A stretch of DNA of 64,000 nucleotides from Verrucomicrobiales bacterium (GCA_002715965.1 PBAL01000086.1:1-64000); one strand, 5' to 3'. Shown: positions 1-8,355, counted from the first letter of the stretch. The notes: generated by a model from the letters alone, not told the origin. Program-made: numbers and translations.

Positions 1-113
1 ACCAGCCATTCCGCGCCGTCCTCCTCGATTTCATTCTCCACGGACTTCGACCAAAGATAATCGCTGAATCTCTTTGCCGTCTTCTCATCCGGTAAATGTC
101 CCACAGCCCGCAT
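1..113 (-). CDS. Rhomboid-family protein, N-terminal fragment cut by the window edge
   Basis: The first 37 codons of a minus-strand gene are visible and the rest lies beyond base 1. The peptide starts MRAVGHLPDEKTAKRFSDYL and continues with an acidic stretch ending EEDGAEWL. This resembles the small cytoplasmic N-terminal domain that precedes the membrane core of bacterial GlpG-type rhomboid serine proteases (known pattern: M-R-x-I/V-G-x-L-x-x-E-x-x-A-x-R-F). The start ATG is at 113-111 with a purine-rich GGTGGG a few bases upstream. The catalytic GxSG/H dyad would be outside the window, so proteolytic activity cannot be judged. The gene lies 76 bases downstream of the next minus-strand gene and could be co-transcribed with it. 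Confidence 0.7.
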   Translation of the reverse strand, partial: MRAVGHLPDEKTAKRFSDYLWSKSVENEIEEDGAEWL

Positions 114-189
114 TGGCCCACCAGAATGCACAGGGTCATGCTCTCGCGCAATACTATGACCTACGTGGTTCCAATACCGCGCGAGTCGC

Positions 190-849
190 TCAGACCCCCA
201 TTCGGACCTTCCCGCCGGACCAATGACGAGTGTTGTGCCGGCTGCGTTTCTCGTTCCCAGGAATCAGTTCGCCGATTGCGACTTGGCAATCCGGACAGAC
301 GGCGTGGACCAGATTCGGATAAGGGACGCATTCGGATTCCTCCAACTCAAACTGAGCCTCCTCCACCTCCAACCATCGCGTTTCGTCCACCCCGACCTGC
401 TTGCACCAGCTGCACATCGGCAACCAGTAGCTGGAGCGTTCGGCCGTGACGTCCAGCAGGCGCACCCACTCGCGGGGCTCGGCGTCTTGGGTGCTGCATA
501 TGAATTCACACAGGTCGTGGTTGGACCGAAGAATCCGCAGCTTCATGGTTCTGCGCCATCCAGGGGAATCACCCCGAAACGGAACTGTCACTGGCTCACC
601 GGTTTTGAACACATGATCCACCATGGTGTGATACGTGTGAATGAGGAAGGGTTCGGTGAAATACTCCCAGAGAAGCGTATTCACCACGCTGTCAGCCGAA
701 AGCTGAAATGCGTGATTCTCCTCGGCATGAGCGTTCCAATCCCCGCCGATGGAGTGAATGCGGCAGTTCTTCGTAATGAAGTAAACTGTCGTGATGTGTG
801 CGGACGCCAACATATGTAAGCCTTTCCAACACTGCCCATTACCCAACAA
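190..849 (-). CDS. PAS-like protein with paired CxxC motifs
   Basis: This 219-residue soluble protein has no visible signal peptide or membrane segment. The N-terminal ~120 residues look like a PAS-type sensory fold (residues about 18-65 have the pattern V-x-F-x-T-x-x-x-R-I-x-x-I-x-x-x-W-x-x-x-A-x-E-N). The C-terminal part carries C146-S-W-C149-K and C185-P-D-C188, with an intervening W-L-E-V-E-E segment. The same C-x-x-C-K ... H-x-x-C-P-x-C arrangement is found at the end of many PAS-containing signalling proteins and probably binds a metal. No kinase, cyclase or DNA-binding domain is present, so it may be a stand-alone sensor or adaptor. A shorter start at Met13 (813) is equally possible. 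No exact function is recognised. Confidence 0.72.
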   Translation of the reverse strand: MLGNGQCWKGLHMLASAHITTVYFITKNCRIHSIGGDWNAHAEENHAFQLSADSVVNTLLWEYFTEPFLIHTYHTMVDHVFKTGEPVTVPFRGDSPGWRRTMKLRILRSNHDLCEFICSTQDAEPREWVRLLDVTAERSSYWLPMCSWCKQVGVDETRWLEVEEAQFELEESECVPYPNLVHAVCPDCQVAIGELIPGNEKRSRHNTRHWSGGKVRMGV

Positions 850-995
850 GCTAGCACAGCTGTCCGGCTTGTGAAGGGATGCAGGCCATCCCTCAAGCGG
901 TTGGGTTCAATCTCAGCTTGAAACTGAAAAAAACACGCGTCGTTCCTTGAGAACGGCCCCGGTTTTGCATTCGAATGCTTCCGCAAGATCCTCCA

Positions 996-1024
996 TTGAC
1001 AAGATGCTGAATAGGGTTAAAAAT
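996..1024 (+). promoter_or_regulatory. Candidate sigma-70-type promoter for blaI
   Basis: A perfect TTGACA (996-1001) is followed after 17 bases by AAAAAT (1019-1024). If used, transcription would begin only a few bases before the probable blaI ATG at 1034, giving a nearly leaderless message; no Shine-Dalgarno sequence is visible before that ATG. I see no clear BlaI-type TACA/TGTA dyad. Confidence 0.35.
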
Positions 1025-1033
1025 TTAGCCTTA

Positions 1034-1429
1034 ATGACGGCACCTAGCACAGATGATCCCTACAAGAAGCTCAGCCGGAGGGAGCGAGAAATCCTGGAAA
1101 TAATTCACCGGCGACATCAGGCCACCGTCACCGAAATCATCCAGGACATGGAATCCCCTCCGACACGTGCAGCAGTTCGCGCGCTCATGAGCATCATGGA
1201 GAGAAAGGGTTACGTCGGTCACACCAAGTCCGGACGCGAGTTCGTCTATCACCCCTCCCTCGACCGTGACACGGCCGCAAAGAGCATGTTTCGCAACGTG
1301 ATCGACAATTTTTTTGGCGGCTCTCTGAAGAATGCCCTGGCAACACATCTGGCCGAGGAACCCGCCGACTATTCCGAAGCAGACCTGAAAGAACTCACCG
1401 AAATCATCGAACGCGCCCGACGCAAGTAA
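1034..1429 (+). CDS. blaI: BlaI/MecI/CopY-family transcriptional repressor
   Basis: This 131-residue protein starts at MTAPSTDDPYKKLSRREREI and has the BlaI/MecI layout. A winged helix occupies about residues 12-80 (L-S-x-x-E-x-x-I-L-E-I-I, then T-x-x-E-I-I, then A-V-R-A-L-M-x-x-M-E-R-K-G-Y-V and the wing V-Y-H-P). A helical dimerisation tail follows (M-F-R-N-V-I-D-N-F-F-G-G-S). Family members repress target operons until a membrane metalloprotease (BlaR1/MecR1) triggers cleavage. The ATG at 1034 is chosen because the fold begins just after it; an in-frame ATG at 1004 would add ten residues. The next gene, 7 bases downstream, is the expected BlaR1-like partner but is truncated, so the repressor may be constitutive or answer to a different protease. 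Confidence 0.88.
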   Translation: MTAPSTDDPYKKLSRREREILEIIHRRHQATVTEIIQDMESPPTRAAVRALMSIMERKGYVGHTKSGREFVYHPSLDRDTAAKSMFRNVIDNFFGGSLKNALATHLAEEPADYSEADLKELTEIIERARRK

Positions 1430-1436
1430 CCTCCCC

Positions 1437-1817
1437 ATGGAGGATCTTTTCATCCGGTTCAGCGAACCGCTCCCCGCGACAACCGGTTTGATGTTGCTGG
1501 TCTACCTCCTCGCCCGTCGTAAACTCCCCGCCAGCTATCGGCACCTGGCCATTGTCGCCGGCCTGATCCTTCTTGCATGCATGCCGCTCTTCACCGGCTA
1601 TTTGCCCAAGTGGCGAGTGCTCCCCCGGTTCACCGAACTCAGTTCGTCATCGCAGATCCAGTGGTTCTTTTGGCTGGGCATCCTCTGGCTCTCAGGAGTC
1701 CTCCTCTTCCTAATCCGATTCGCAGCAGGCGCAGCAACGCTTCATTGGACGCGCAAAACAGTCTTCCCAGCCGACGAACGCCTCTGGCAAATCACCAGCG
1801 CATACCTTTGCCAATGA
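1437..1817 (+). pseudogene. Truncated BlaR1/M56-type membrane protein
   Basis: The 126-residue reading frame carries three hydrophobic segments (about residues 14-28, 36-54 and 75-100), the start of a BlaR1/MecR1-like membrane region, and sits directly behind blaI, where such genes normally lie. It stops at ITSAYLCQ, before any HEXXH zinc-protease motif. No continuation of an M56 domain is readable in any frame downstream; instead the minus strand reads as an IS5-like transposase remnant that overlaps the last codons. I infer that the 3' part was lost by an insertion or deletion. The remaining piece cannot be a functional sensor protease. It could alternatively be an intact small membrane protein of unknown role. 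Confidence 0.55.
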
Positions 1818-1882
1818 TATCCACCATGGCATCGAGCATCAGGCGATCGTCAATTGGCGGGCGACCCCAACGTTTGCCCGAC
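1796..1882 (-). mobile_element. Possible IS5-family transposase remnant
   Basis: On the minus strand a short open stretch reads GKRWGRPPIDDRLMLDAM and then ...IIGKGMRW before a stop at 1795-1793. This matches the usual N-terminal signature of IS5-group transposases (G-R-P-x-x-D-x-R-x-x-L-x-x-I-L-x-x-L-x-T-G-x-x-W-R-D-L-P), but nothing upstream or downstream of it is transposase-like. A 9-bp palindrome, AACGTTTGC/GCAAACGTT with a 5-base loop, lies at 1869-1891 at its start. It sits exactly where the BlaR1-like frame breaks off. The match is short, so this is a suggestion only. Confidence 0.35.
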
Positions 1883-1909
1883 GCAAACGTTAACGGAGTT
1901 GAGACCTCA

Positions 1910-2134
1910 TCAAATCATTTTTTTTACCCGCTTCCAAAGCGAGTCCGAGAGCGAAAAGCGGTTGGCCTTCATATTTGATTCGTCGTGCAGTTCGACGCCA
2001 CCAATCTCGGTTTTCTTCGGTTGAACTACTTTGAAGGCATGCCCGAGGACGGGGAGGAGTGAAGTCAAGCCGGAGTCGCCGAGATTGACAGGGGCAAGTC
2101 TGGGCGGCTCGAAATGACTGGAGATGGAAACGAT
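1910..2134 (-). other. Intergenic stretch with a 3'-end-like open reading frame, no start
   Basis: Between the truncated BlaR1-like gene and the sulfatase there is no complete gene. On the minus strand a ~74-codon frame without a start ends in a well-behaved hydrophilic tail (...ANRFSLSDSLWKRVKKMI, stop at 1912-1910) with plausible codon use. It could be the 3' end of a lost gene, but I do not recognise it. It lies after the hairpin at 2136-2167 and so is probably not translated from the sulfatase message. Confidence 0.25.
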
Positions 2135-2135
2135 A

Positions 2136-2174
2136 CAACCCTCGCCTCCGGATGGAGGCGAGGGTTGCCTTTTC
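2136..2174. terminator. Perfect 14-bp hairpin, probable terminator
   Basis: CAACCCTCGCCTCC (2136-2149), the loop GGAT, and the exact reverse complement (2154-2167) form a strong stem. On the plus strand it is followed by CCTTTT, on the minus strand by a weaker T-containing stretch. It lies 22 bases beyond the sulfatase stop codon and most likely ends that transcript. Confidence 0.65.
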
Positions 2175-2188
2175 GAACGAATTGTCGT

Positions 2189-3946
2189 TCAGAGTTTATT
2201 CACGTAGGCGTAATACGCACCGCACTCCTTGCCGTCTTTGTCGGAGAACTTGGCCCAGAGTTCATCATTACCGGGCTTGAGCTTGAGCCGGAATTTCACG
2301 TTGGTGGCGCCTTTCTTGATGTTCTTGGTGAGCTTCTGACCTCCCACGTTCAAGTGGGCTTTGACCGCAGCGAAGGACTTGCCCGGACGCGCACGGAATG
2401 CCTGTTGGCCAGGCACGTCGTCCCCGGCTTCAATGGCCGCAACGATCGACTTGTTGAGTGTCTTCGGCCAGCGACGCAATTCGATTTCGTATTCGCCGGC
2501 TTCGATGACTTTCACCGCCCAGAAACCGGTTGAACGAGGATTGGTCACCAGATCACGAATATGACGTTGATTCCAAGGTGTGCTGCCGTCGGTGATCCAG
2601 TCATGGGACGTGAGACGCACTGGATTGGCGTCCGGATGACCAAGGTAGATCTCAGTGGTCAGCTTGAATGAGGGTTCGAGGTCGGCCCACCATCCGTCGT
2701 AAAACTTCGTCAGGCGCTCGACAACTTTCGGGTGTTTGGCGAAGACATCATGCTTTTGACCGGGATCGGCCTTGATGTCGTAGAGCTCCTTGCCGTTGTT
2801 GAGGCGCCATTGATCGGTCATTACCGCGCTCTTTCGCCACTTGATCGGATCGCGCACGCGTTGGGAATCAGTGACAAGGATTCGATCCGGCCAGTTCTCG
2901 TCCTTGCCGTACAGCAGGGGCTTGATGCTCACACCGTCGAACTTCACGCCCTTGGGCGCCGGGACATCACACATGTCCACCAAGGTCGGAACCACATCGA
3001 CGTAAGAGGTGATCATGTCGACATCGCGTCCGCCACCAAGTTTGCCCTTTGGCCAGCTGATGAAGAATGGAACCCGATGACCACCGTCGTACTCGCTGCC
3101 TTTCTTGCCGCGCATGCCGTCGTTGAAAACCTTCGAACCGCTGGATGTTCCGTTGTCGGTGGTGAAGATAAGAATCGTGTCCTCCTCCAGCCCGGTCTTC
3201 TTGAGGAAGCTGCGGAGCTTGCCGACGTTGTCATCGATGTTTGCGATCATGCCGAAGAAGTTCGCAGTGCCCACACCGAGACCCTTGTACGGGAGGCTGT
3301 ATTTCACCGGCGAATGCATGGGGCCATGCGGCGCGTTCATGCAGAGGTAGACAAGGAATGGGTTGTCCTTCTTTTTCTGTTCACGCATGAACTTCATCGC
3401 CTGCCTGAAGAACACGTCCGTGCAGAATCCCTTGGCTGGAACAGGCGTGCCGTTGAACCAGTACGAGCCATCGAAGTAGGCGTTGTCCCAGTAATCCGGA
3501 GTCTGCCCCACCCCACCCCCGCCGTGGCGGTAGACCCATTGAAAGCCGCGGTCTTCCGGGCGATAGGGGTAATTGTCGCCGAGGTGCCATTTGCCGATCA
3601 TCGCGGTCGCGTAGCCGCCGTCCTTGAATATCTGGCCGATGGTGACTTCGTTGACGCGGATCATGGAGCGTCCCATGATCGTGTGCCAGACGCCCGTGCG
3701 ATTGGTCCAACGTCCCGTAATAAGTGCGGCGCGCGTTGGGGAACAAGTTGGAGCGACGTGGTAGTCAGTCAGGCGGACGCTCTCGCCGTGGAGCTTGTCG
3801 AGATGGGGTGTCTTGAGCACGGGGTTGCCGTGGCACGAGAGATCGCCGTAACCCTGATCGTCGGTGATCACGATGATCACGTTAGGTTGTTTGGCGTGGG
3901 TGAGGCCTGCGACTAGAAGCAAGGAGAGTAGGAGGATTCTTTTCAT
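2189..3946 (-). CDS. Secreted sulfatase (formylglycine-dependent, arylsulfatase type)
   Basis: This is a 585-residue protein. It begins with a Sec signal peptide (residues 1-18, MKRILLLSLLLVAGLTHA). The sulfatase signature C68-S-P-T-R-A-A-L-I-T-G-R provides the cysteine that family maturases convert to formylglycine. Metal-site residues D29-D30 and D264-N265, K119 and H121 of GKWHLG, and H207 are all in place, so the enzyme looks catalytically intact. The C-terminal ~130 residues form an additional beta-rich domain beyond the core. Such enzymes hydrolyse sulfate esters on algal or host polysaccharides in the periplasm or outside. The isomerase gene 17 bases upstream on the same strand is probably co-transcribed, which suggests a joint role in use of a sulfated sugar. 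No maturase gene is in the window. Confidence 0.95.
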   Translation of the reverse strand: MKRILLLSLLLVAGLTHAKQPNVIIVITDDQGYGDLSCHGNPVLKTPHLDKLHGESVRLTDYHVAPTCSPTRAALITGRWTNRTGVWHTIMGRSMIRVNEVTIGQIFKDGGYATAMIGKWHLGDNYPYRPEDRGFQWVYRHGGGGVGQTPDYWDNAYFDGSYWFNGTPVPAKGFCTDVFFRQAMKFMREQKKKDNPFLVYLCMNAPHGPMHSPVKYSLPYKGLGVGTANFFGMIANIDDNVGKLRSFLKKTGLEEDTILIFTTDNGTSSGSKVFNDGMRGKKGSEYDGGHRVPFFISWPKGKLGGGRDVDMITSYVDVVPTLVDMCDVPAPKGVKFDGVSIKPLLYGKDENWPDRILVTDSQRVRDPIKWRKSAVMTDQWRLNNGKELYDIKADPGQKHDVFAKHPKVVERLTKFYDGWWADLEPSFKLTTEIYLGHPDANPVRLTSHDWITDGSTPWNQRHIRDLVTNPRSTGFWAVKVIEAGEYEIELRRWPKTLNKSIVAAIEAGDDVPGQQAFRARPGKSFAAVKAHLNVGGQKLTKNIKKGATNVKFRLKLKPGNDELWAKFSDKDGKECGAYYAYVNKL

Positions 3947-3963
3947 GATGGATGGATGTATGA

Positions 3964-4836
3964 TCAGAACTTCACTTTTTCGAGATACTTCAAGGACTTG
4001 GCAATCTGATCACCGGCCCATGGAGACTCGTCTTCGAGGTAGTATTGCTCGACACCAACCTCCTTTGCGGCTTTCAGAACTTCCGGCCAGTTCACCTGGC
4101 CTTTGCCAATCACAACATTGTTCTTCACATCGGTCTTTCCCTTGAGCGAACCGGTCGCGACGCCGTTCTTGAGATCCTTGACGTGCATGAGTTTCCAACG
4201 ATCGGGGTATTTTCGGAGAAGCTTGGCGGGATCCTGTCCCGGGAAAAGTATCCACAGCACGTCCATCTGAAAGCTGACGTATTCCTTTTCGCATTCGCGA
4301 ATCAGCACGTCTGCCAGCGTCTCCTTCTTGTGCGGCTGAAACTCGAATCCGTGCAGGTGATAGAAGAACATGATGCCTTCCATTGCCAAGGCCTTGCCCA
4401 CGTTGTTGAAGACGCGCGCGGCTTCCTTGGTTTCCGCCATGTCCCAGTCGTCTTGGTGAGCAGCCCAGGCACAACCGGCGTATTTGATTCCAAGTGCCTT
4501 GGCTTCGGCGACCACGCCTTTCACGTCATCACGAAGGCGATTGAAGGGGAAGTGGCTGCTGGTTGCGGTCAACCCGCGTTTTTTCAGCAATTTGCGGAAG
4601 ACGGCGGGCTTGTGATTGAAGGTGCTGTAAAGCTCGACGTTCTTGATTCCGTAAGCTGCGACTTTGTCCAGCGTCGCGGGAACGCCACGCGCGGTGAAAT
4701 CACCGCGCAGACTGTAGAGCTGCAAGCCAACCGGTCCTTTGAAACTCTTGCCGGTTCCGGCTCCAGCATAAGAGTGGGTGACAGCCAATCCAAACGCCAA
4801 TGCGCCAATCAAAGTGAAAACTCTCGTGAATTTCAT
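3964..4836 (-). CDS. Exported TIM-barrel sugar phosphate isomerase/epimerase-like protein
   Basis: This is a 290-residue protein. The chosen start, MKFTRVFTLIGALAFGLAVT, gives a good signal peptide (residues 1-24); an upstream in-frame extension has no signal-like character. The mature part begins V-G-L-Q-L-Y-S-L-R and continues with an AP-endonuclease-2/xylose-isomerase-like TIM barrel. Likely metal-binding residues are E (in V-E-L-Y), H (in F-Y-H-L-H), D (in Q-M-D-V), H (in L-M-H-V-K-D) and E (in Y-L-E-D-E). Exported members of this family are numerous in Verrucomicrobiota and usually have no proven substrate. It lies just upstream of the sulfatase in a probable two-gene operon, so a desulfated sugar is a reasonable guess for the substrate. 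Confidence 0.88.
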   Translation of the reverse strand: MKFTRVFTLIGALAFGLAVTHSYAGAGTGKSFKGPVGLQLYSLRGDFTARGVPATLDKVAAYGIKNVELYSTFNHKPAVFRKLLKKRGLTATSSHFPFNRLRDDVKGVVAEAKALGIKYAGCAWAAHQDDWDMAETKEAARVFNNVGKALAMEGIMFFYHLHGFEFQPHKKETLADVLIRECEKEYVSFQMDVLWILFPGQDPAKLLRKYPDRWKLMHVKDLKNGVATGSLKGKTDVKNNVVIGKGQVNWPEVLKAAKEVGVEQYYLEDESPWAGDQIAKSLKYLEKVKF

Positions 4837-4880
4837 CGCGCAGGAGAATAGGGATGAAAGAACGAGAGGCAAGGGAGGAG

Positions 4881-5008
4881 AGCAAGCTCGAAGCCTCAAA
4901 ATCCAAACTCCGGTTGAAGGCATGCCTTTCCTCTCGACGATCAGATGCGGTTGTAGCTTTGAGTTTGAGGCTTTTCTGAGGCTTGAAGTTTGCGGCTTGG
5001 AATTTCCC
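4881..5008. repeat. Dispersed inverted-repeat element, copy 1 of 2
   Basis: This intergenic stretch has imperfect inverted ends. AAGCTCGAAGCCTCAAA at 4884-4900 is mirrored by GAGTTTGAGGCTT at 4961-4973, and GAGGCTTGAAGTTTG at 4979-4993 continues to a right end GGCTTGGAATTTC. The same words in the same order and spacing recur at 20623-20752, so this appears to be a small mobile or REP-like element of about 128 bp. Confidence 0.45.
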
Positions 5009-5017
5009 AATGCGCCA

Positions 5018-5561
5018 CTACTTCTTCCGCTGTTTCCTCAGCCGCGGCTTCCATTCCTTGAACACCATATCCTTGGTGGCAATGAACGTGCGGAAGTGTC
5101 GCTGCTTCTCGTACATGATGAAGAACTTCAGTCTGCCTTCCGTGCCATCAGCGAAAGTGTGACTACGACAATTGATCGGTCCCATGTTGCTGCCTCCACT
5201 CCGCGAAATACGTACCTTCTGCCCGCGTTGGTCGCGGATATTGACCGCCAGTCGATCGGTCTCTCCAATGCCCGAGGTGAAAACCATCAGGAACGGCGTC
5301 TCGCACGAGATCTTCATGGTGGTCACACCCCCGCTGGAACTGGTGCTCCAACGGATCATCGAGGTATTTGCGCAGAATTCGGGGCGCGATGTCCTGGATC
5401 CTTTTGCGCGTGGAAGAGCCACTTAGCCATGTTTCATTGCCGAAGGTGACCATCTCCACCCGGATGGTCCGCCCGTCTGGCAACCTGACTTCCGGTTTGG
5501 TCACAGCTGGGTGCTGGGGCATCAACACAATGACGCAAGACATGCCCACAAAGAAGATCAT
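5018..5561 (-). pseudogene. Membrane-anchored hypothetical protein, frameshifted
   Basis: Two minus-strand frames form one protein. The first (from about 5561) has an N-terminal membrane segment, F-M-I-F-F-V-G-M-S-C-V-I-V-L-M, then R-L-P-D-G-R-T-I-R-V-E-M-V-T-F-G. The second resumes at V-T-T-M-K-I-S-C-E-T-P-F and runs to the basic C-terminus RLRKQRKK. The frames meet in a run of five G (5328-5332 on the plus strand); removing one base restores ...EHQFQRGVTTMKIS... . The start is uncertain: residues upstream (K-D-S-R-K-Q-R) also look like a natural cytoplasmic head. The exported part seems beta-rich; no family is recognised. The homopolymer location means a sequencing error cannot be excluded. 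It follows the DUF6600 gene, which has the same kind of lesion. Confidence 0.6.
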
Positions 5562-5640
5562 GAACAGAGTGAAGCCGATACGTTGCTTCCGGGAGTCCTT
5601 GGGGCGAGCCTGAAGAACCAGCAGGGGAAGGCAAAACGGC

Positions 5641-7360
5641 TCAGCGCCGATTGTAGTAAGACGAAGACCCGGGGTTGTAGCGGAACGTCGAGTTGGTTGC
5701 CGGCTGTCGATACCCAACCGGTTGGGGCGGACCCAAGGGCTGCGGGACGGAAGTGATCGGCCTCGGAGGCGACATCGGCCGAGGGCCGCTTCTCGCCTGA
5801 TTGGGAAGAAAGAAGCCGCTCGATCGTGCCTGTTGAAGGGCGATGTTTTGTGGAATGGGCCCGCCATTTCGTGGAGTGCTTGGGTTGCGAACGGGTTGAG
5901 TAGCCGCGCTCACGTTTGTTCCGTTAATGATGTTATTGATGATGATCGGCGCGGTGCGTTGTGGTCGGGTGGTGTAACCCGTTACGACCGGACGACCCGT
6001 GCTGTGATCAACAACCGGACGACCGGCGATAACCGTTCCATCCGGTGTGCTGGCTGGAACGAGCACTGTTCGGTTCGTTCCATTCTGCGTGATAACAGCA
6101 GGTTTCACCGGAGCGATATGCTGGATGCTAGGGCGAAAGACGACGGTGTGCCCCCCCCTCCTGCCGACTGAGACCGAATTGCCGAAACGAATTGACCGGG
6201 GAGATACGGATGACGCCGAGCGTGATCGGCTGGAGAGAAAGTTGCCTGACACGCTGAATGGAGAAACCGGGGTTACTGATGCTGTTCCCCGTGTTGATGA
6301 CATTGTTGATGACGGTGGTCCGTTGAAAAAACGGACGGACCAGATTGGGGGCGAGAATGTGACCGAAAAGTTGCGGATGAAAGACGCGGCGATAAGGAAC
6401 GAAGCTGTAATGCGCCAAGCCAAGCCCGAAGGCGTAATTCAATCCGACCAGTTGTCCGCGGAAGGAAAGGCCAGCACGTGTGAAGTTGGCTCCGGGCGGC
6501 AATGGAGCCCAGCCCAGATGACGTGCTTCGGAACGAAAGGTCACCCAACTCGGCCCCCAAGTCGTGTCCGGAACCCAATACCAGCCGAGCTTAAGATCGT
6601 GCCCCCAGCGACCGTAGTGAAACACCGCCCAACCCCAGGGTTCATCGGAATGCCAATACCAGCCCTGGTCCGTGGACAGCCACCGGCCATTGTGTGCGTA
6701 GGGCCGCCAGTCACGAATTTGCGCCAACACGTTTGGTTGCCAGATCCAGCCGAGTGTCGCGTGTTGCAGCCAGCTGCCGTGCGGGTTCAACGCAGTGTGA
6801 AACGGTTGAACCTGTGGCGGAAGATTCACAGCCGGAGCCGGACGGTTCCGCGGTTGATTCTGCAAGGCGGTCCGTGCGCGTTGCTCGGCCAGTTCCGCTG
6901 CGAATTGATTTGATTGCGCAGTCAGCAACGCTCGAGTCAGTGCAAGCTCGCGCGATTGCGCCCGGATGCGCGCACGCGCCTCGGCGTTCGCCACGGCCTG
7001 TTGACGCGTCACTTGATTGCTGCGGCTGCGCAACTGCGTGTCGCGCTGGAGGATCGCAAAGATGATGGCTTGGGAAACACCGGCTTCCTTCATGACGAGA
7101 ATCTCTTCCGTCAGAATATTGAAGCGATTGGTGGCCAGGGCAATGTGGGATTCGATGACACCTTGCGCCAAACCCGATTCAGTCATCGCGACAATTGCTT
7201 CGAGCGGTTCGCGCAGTGGAGGACGCGACGCAGGTTGTTCTGCTGGGGCGGCTGCGTGAACTTGATTCGTCTCCGGTGCTGAGACATTGGTTTCAGAACG
7301 ATCCGCGCATCCCGCCATCACCAAGACGGGGAGAACCAAAAAAATGCGACGGAAGTTCAT
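5641..7360 (-). pseudogene. DUF6600 (YXWGXW-type) lipoprotein, frameshifted in a C8 tract
   Basis: The N-terminal 400 residues begin with a lipoprotein signal (MNFRRIFLVLPVLVMAGC, lipid Cys 18). An alanine/glutamine/arginine-rich helical section follows, then the DUF6600 tryptophan-rich repeats (W-I-W-Q-P, W-R-P-Y, W-Y-W-H-S-D-E-P-W-G-W, F-H-Y-G-R-W, W-Y-W-V-P-D-T-x-W-G-P-S-W-V). The frame fails at a run of eight C (6151-6158 on the plus strand). With seven, translation passes from ...GLSRQEGG straight into ...HTVVFRPS and on through a Thr/Pro/Asn-rich tail to SSYYNRR at 5641. The protein is probably on the outer cell envelope; its role is unknown. The tract could be a sequencing error, a phase-variable site, or a true lesion. 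Confidence 0.75.
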
Positions 7361-7470
7361 GGCCGTTCGAACAGTAGGTCATTTGACCGGCTTCGGCCAT
7401 CAGGTATTCGCGCGAGGAGACAAGCGAATAAATTTGACGATTCATCGACGCCTCACGTCCAATCCGGCGC

Positions 7471-8328
7471 ATGAAACTCTCCAAGTTGTTCCTCTGTGTC
7501 GCAGCTGTGCTCGCGCTGACGATGTCCATTTCCTCGCATGCAGCTGTGAAACCCCTTCGTGTTCTGCTCATCACCGGCGGCTGTTGCCATGACTACACAA
7601 AGCAGAAGGACATCTTGAAGAAGGGATTGGAAGCGCGCGCCCACGTAAAGGTCACGCACGCTCATTCGCCTGACAAAAGCACCTCTCCACCCTTGCCAAT
7701 TCTCGGCAATCCCGACTACGGCAAGGGTTACGACGTCATCATCCATGATGAATGCGCCGCAAAGCAGGCGGACAAGAAAATCGTTCAAGGCGTGCTCACT
7801 CCGCACAAGAACGGCATCCCCGGGGTGAACCTCCATTGTGCGATGCACAGTTATCGTGTGGGAGATCATCGCGCGCCGACGAAGCCGGGGAGCGAGGACA
7901 GCATGTGGTTTGACTATCTTGGATTGCAGTCCAGCGGCCACGGCCCCAAGGCAGCAATGGAGATCACATTCACCGCCCAGGATCATCCGATCACCGCCGG
8001 AATGAAACCGTGGACCACCGGCCCGGAGGAACTCTACAACAACGTGCAGGTGCTTCCGGGCACCAAGGCACTGGCCAGTGCGGTGCAGATGCAGAAACCG
8101 CGCGTGAAGAGAAACAAGAAAGGCAAGGCAAAGACACCGGCAGCAGCAGCGAAGGCCAAGCGCGCCGAGGCGGTTGTCGTTTGGGTGAACGAATACAAGG
8201 GAACACGAGTATTCAGCACCTCAGTGGGACACTACAACGAGACCGTTGAAGATGGGCGTTATCTGGATTTGGTGACGCGGGGACTGCTTTGGTCGTGCAA
8301 GAAGTTGAACCAGGGATACCTAAAGTAG
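7471..8328 (+). CDS. Secreted ThuA-like domain protein
   Basis: This 285-residue protein has a signal peptide (residues 1-24, ending SSHAAV). The class-I glutamine-amidotransferase-like ThuA fold follows: P-L-R-V-L-L-I-T-G-G-C-C-H-D-Y, then Y-D-V-I-I-H-D-E-C, then G-V-N-L-H-C-A-M-H-S-Y-R, and the end V-F-S-T-S-V-G-H-Y-N-E-T. A Lys/Ala-rich insert sits at about residues 210-233. ThuA-domain proteins in PVC bacteria are common, exported and associated with sugar catabolism, but their reaction is not established. It stands alone on the plus strand between two minus-strand genes; no operon partner is visible. Confidence 0.9.
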   Translation: MKLSKLFLCVAAVLALTMSISSHAAVKPLRVLLITGGCCHDYTKQKDILKKGLEARAHVKVTHAHSPDKSTSPPLPILGNPDYGKGYDVIIHDECAAKQADKKIVQGVLTPHKNGIPGVNLHCAMHSYRVGDHRAPTKPGSEDSMWFDYLGLQSSGHGPKAAMEITFTAQDHPITAGMKPWTTGPEELYNNVQVLPGTKALASAVQMQKPRVKRNKKGKAKTPAAAAKAKRAEAVVVWVNEYKGTRVFSTSVGHYNETVEDGRYLDLVTRGLLWSCKKLNQGYLK

Positions 8329-8355
8329 CAAACCGCGCTCGGCTCATTTCTATTG

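Noticed and set aside
96-819. Plus-strand open frames at the left end
   Set aside because: They lie opposite the PAS-like/CxxC gene and the rhomboid fragment and show no domain.
2732-3916. Long plus-strand open frame (394 codons) opposite the sulfatase
   Set aside because: It is an antisense shadow: the minus-strand sulfatase has a signal peptide, active-site motif and full-length homology, while this frame has no recognisable domain.
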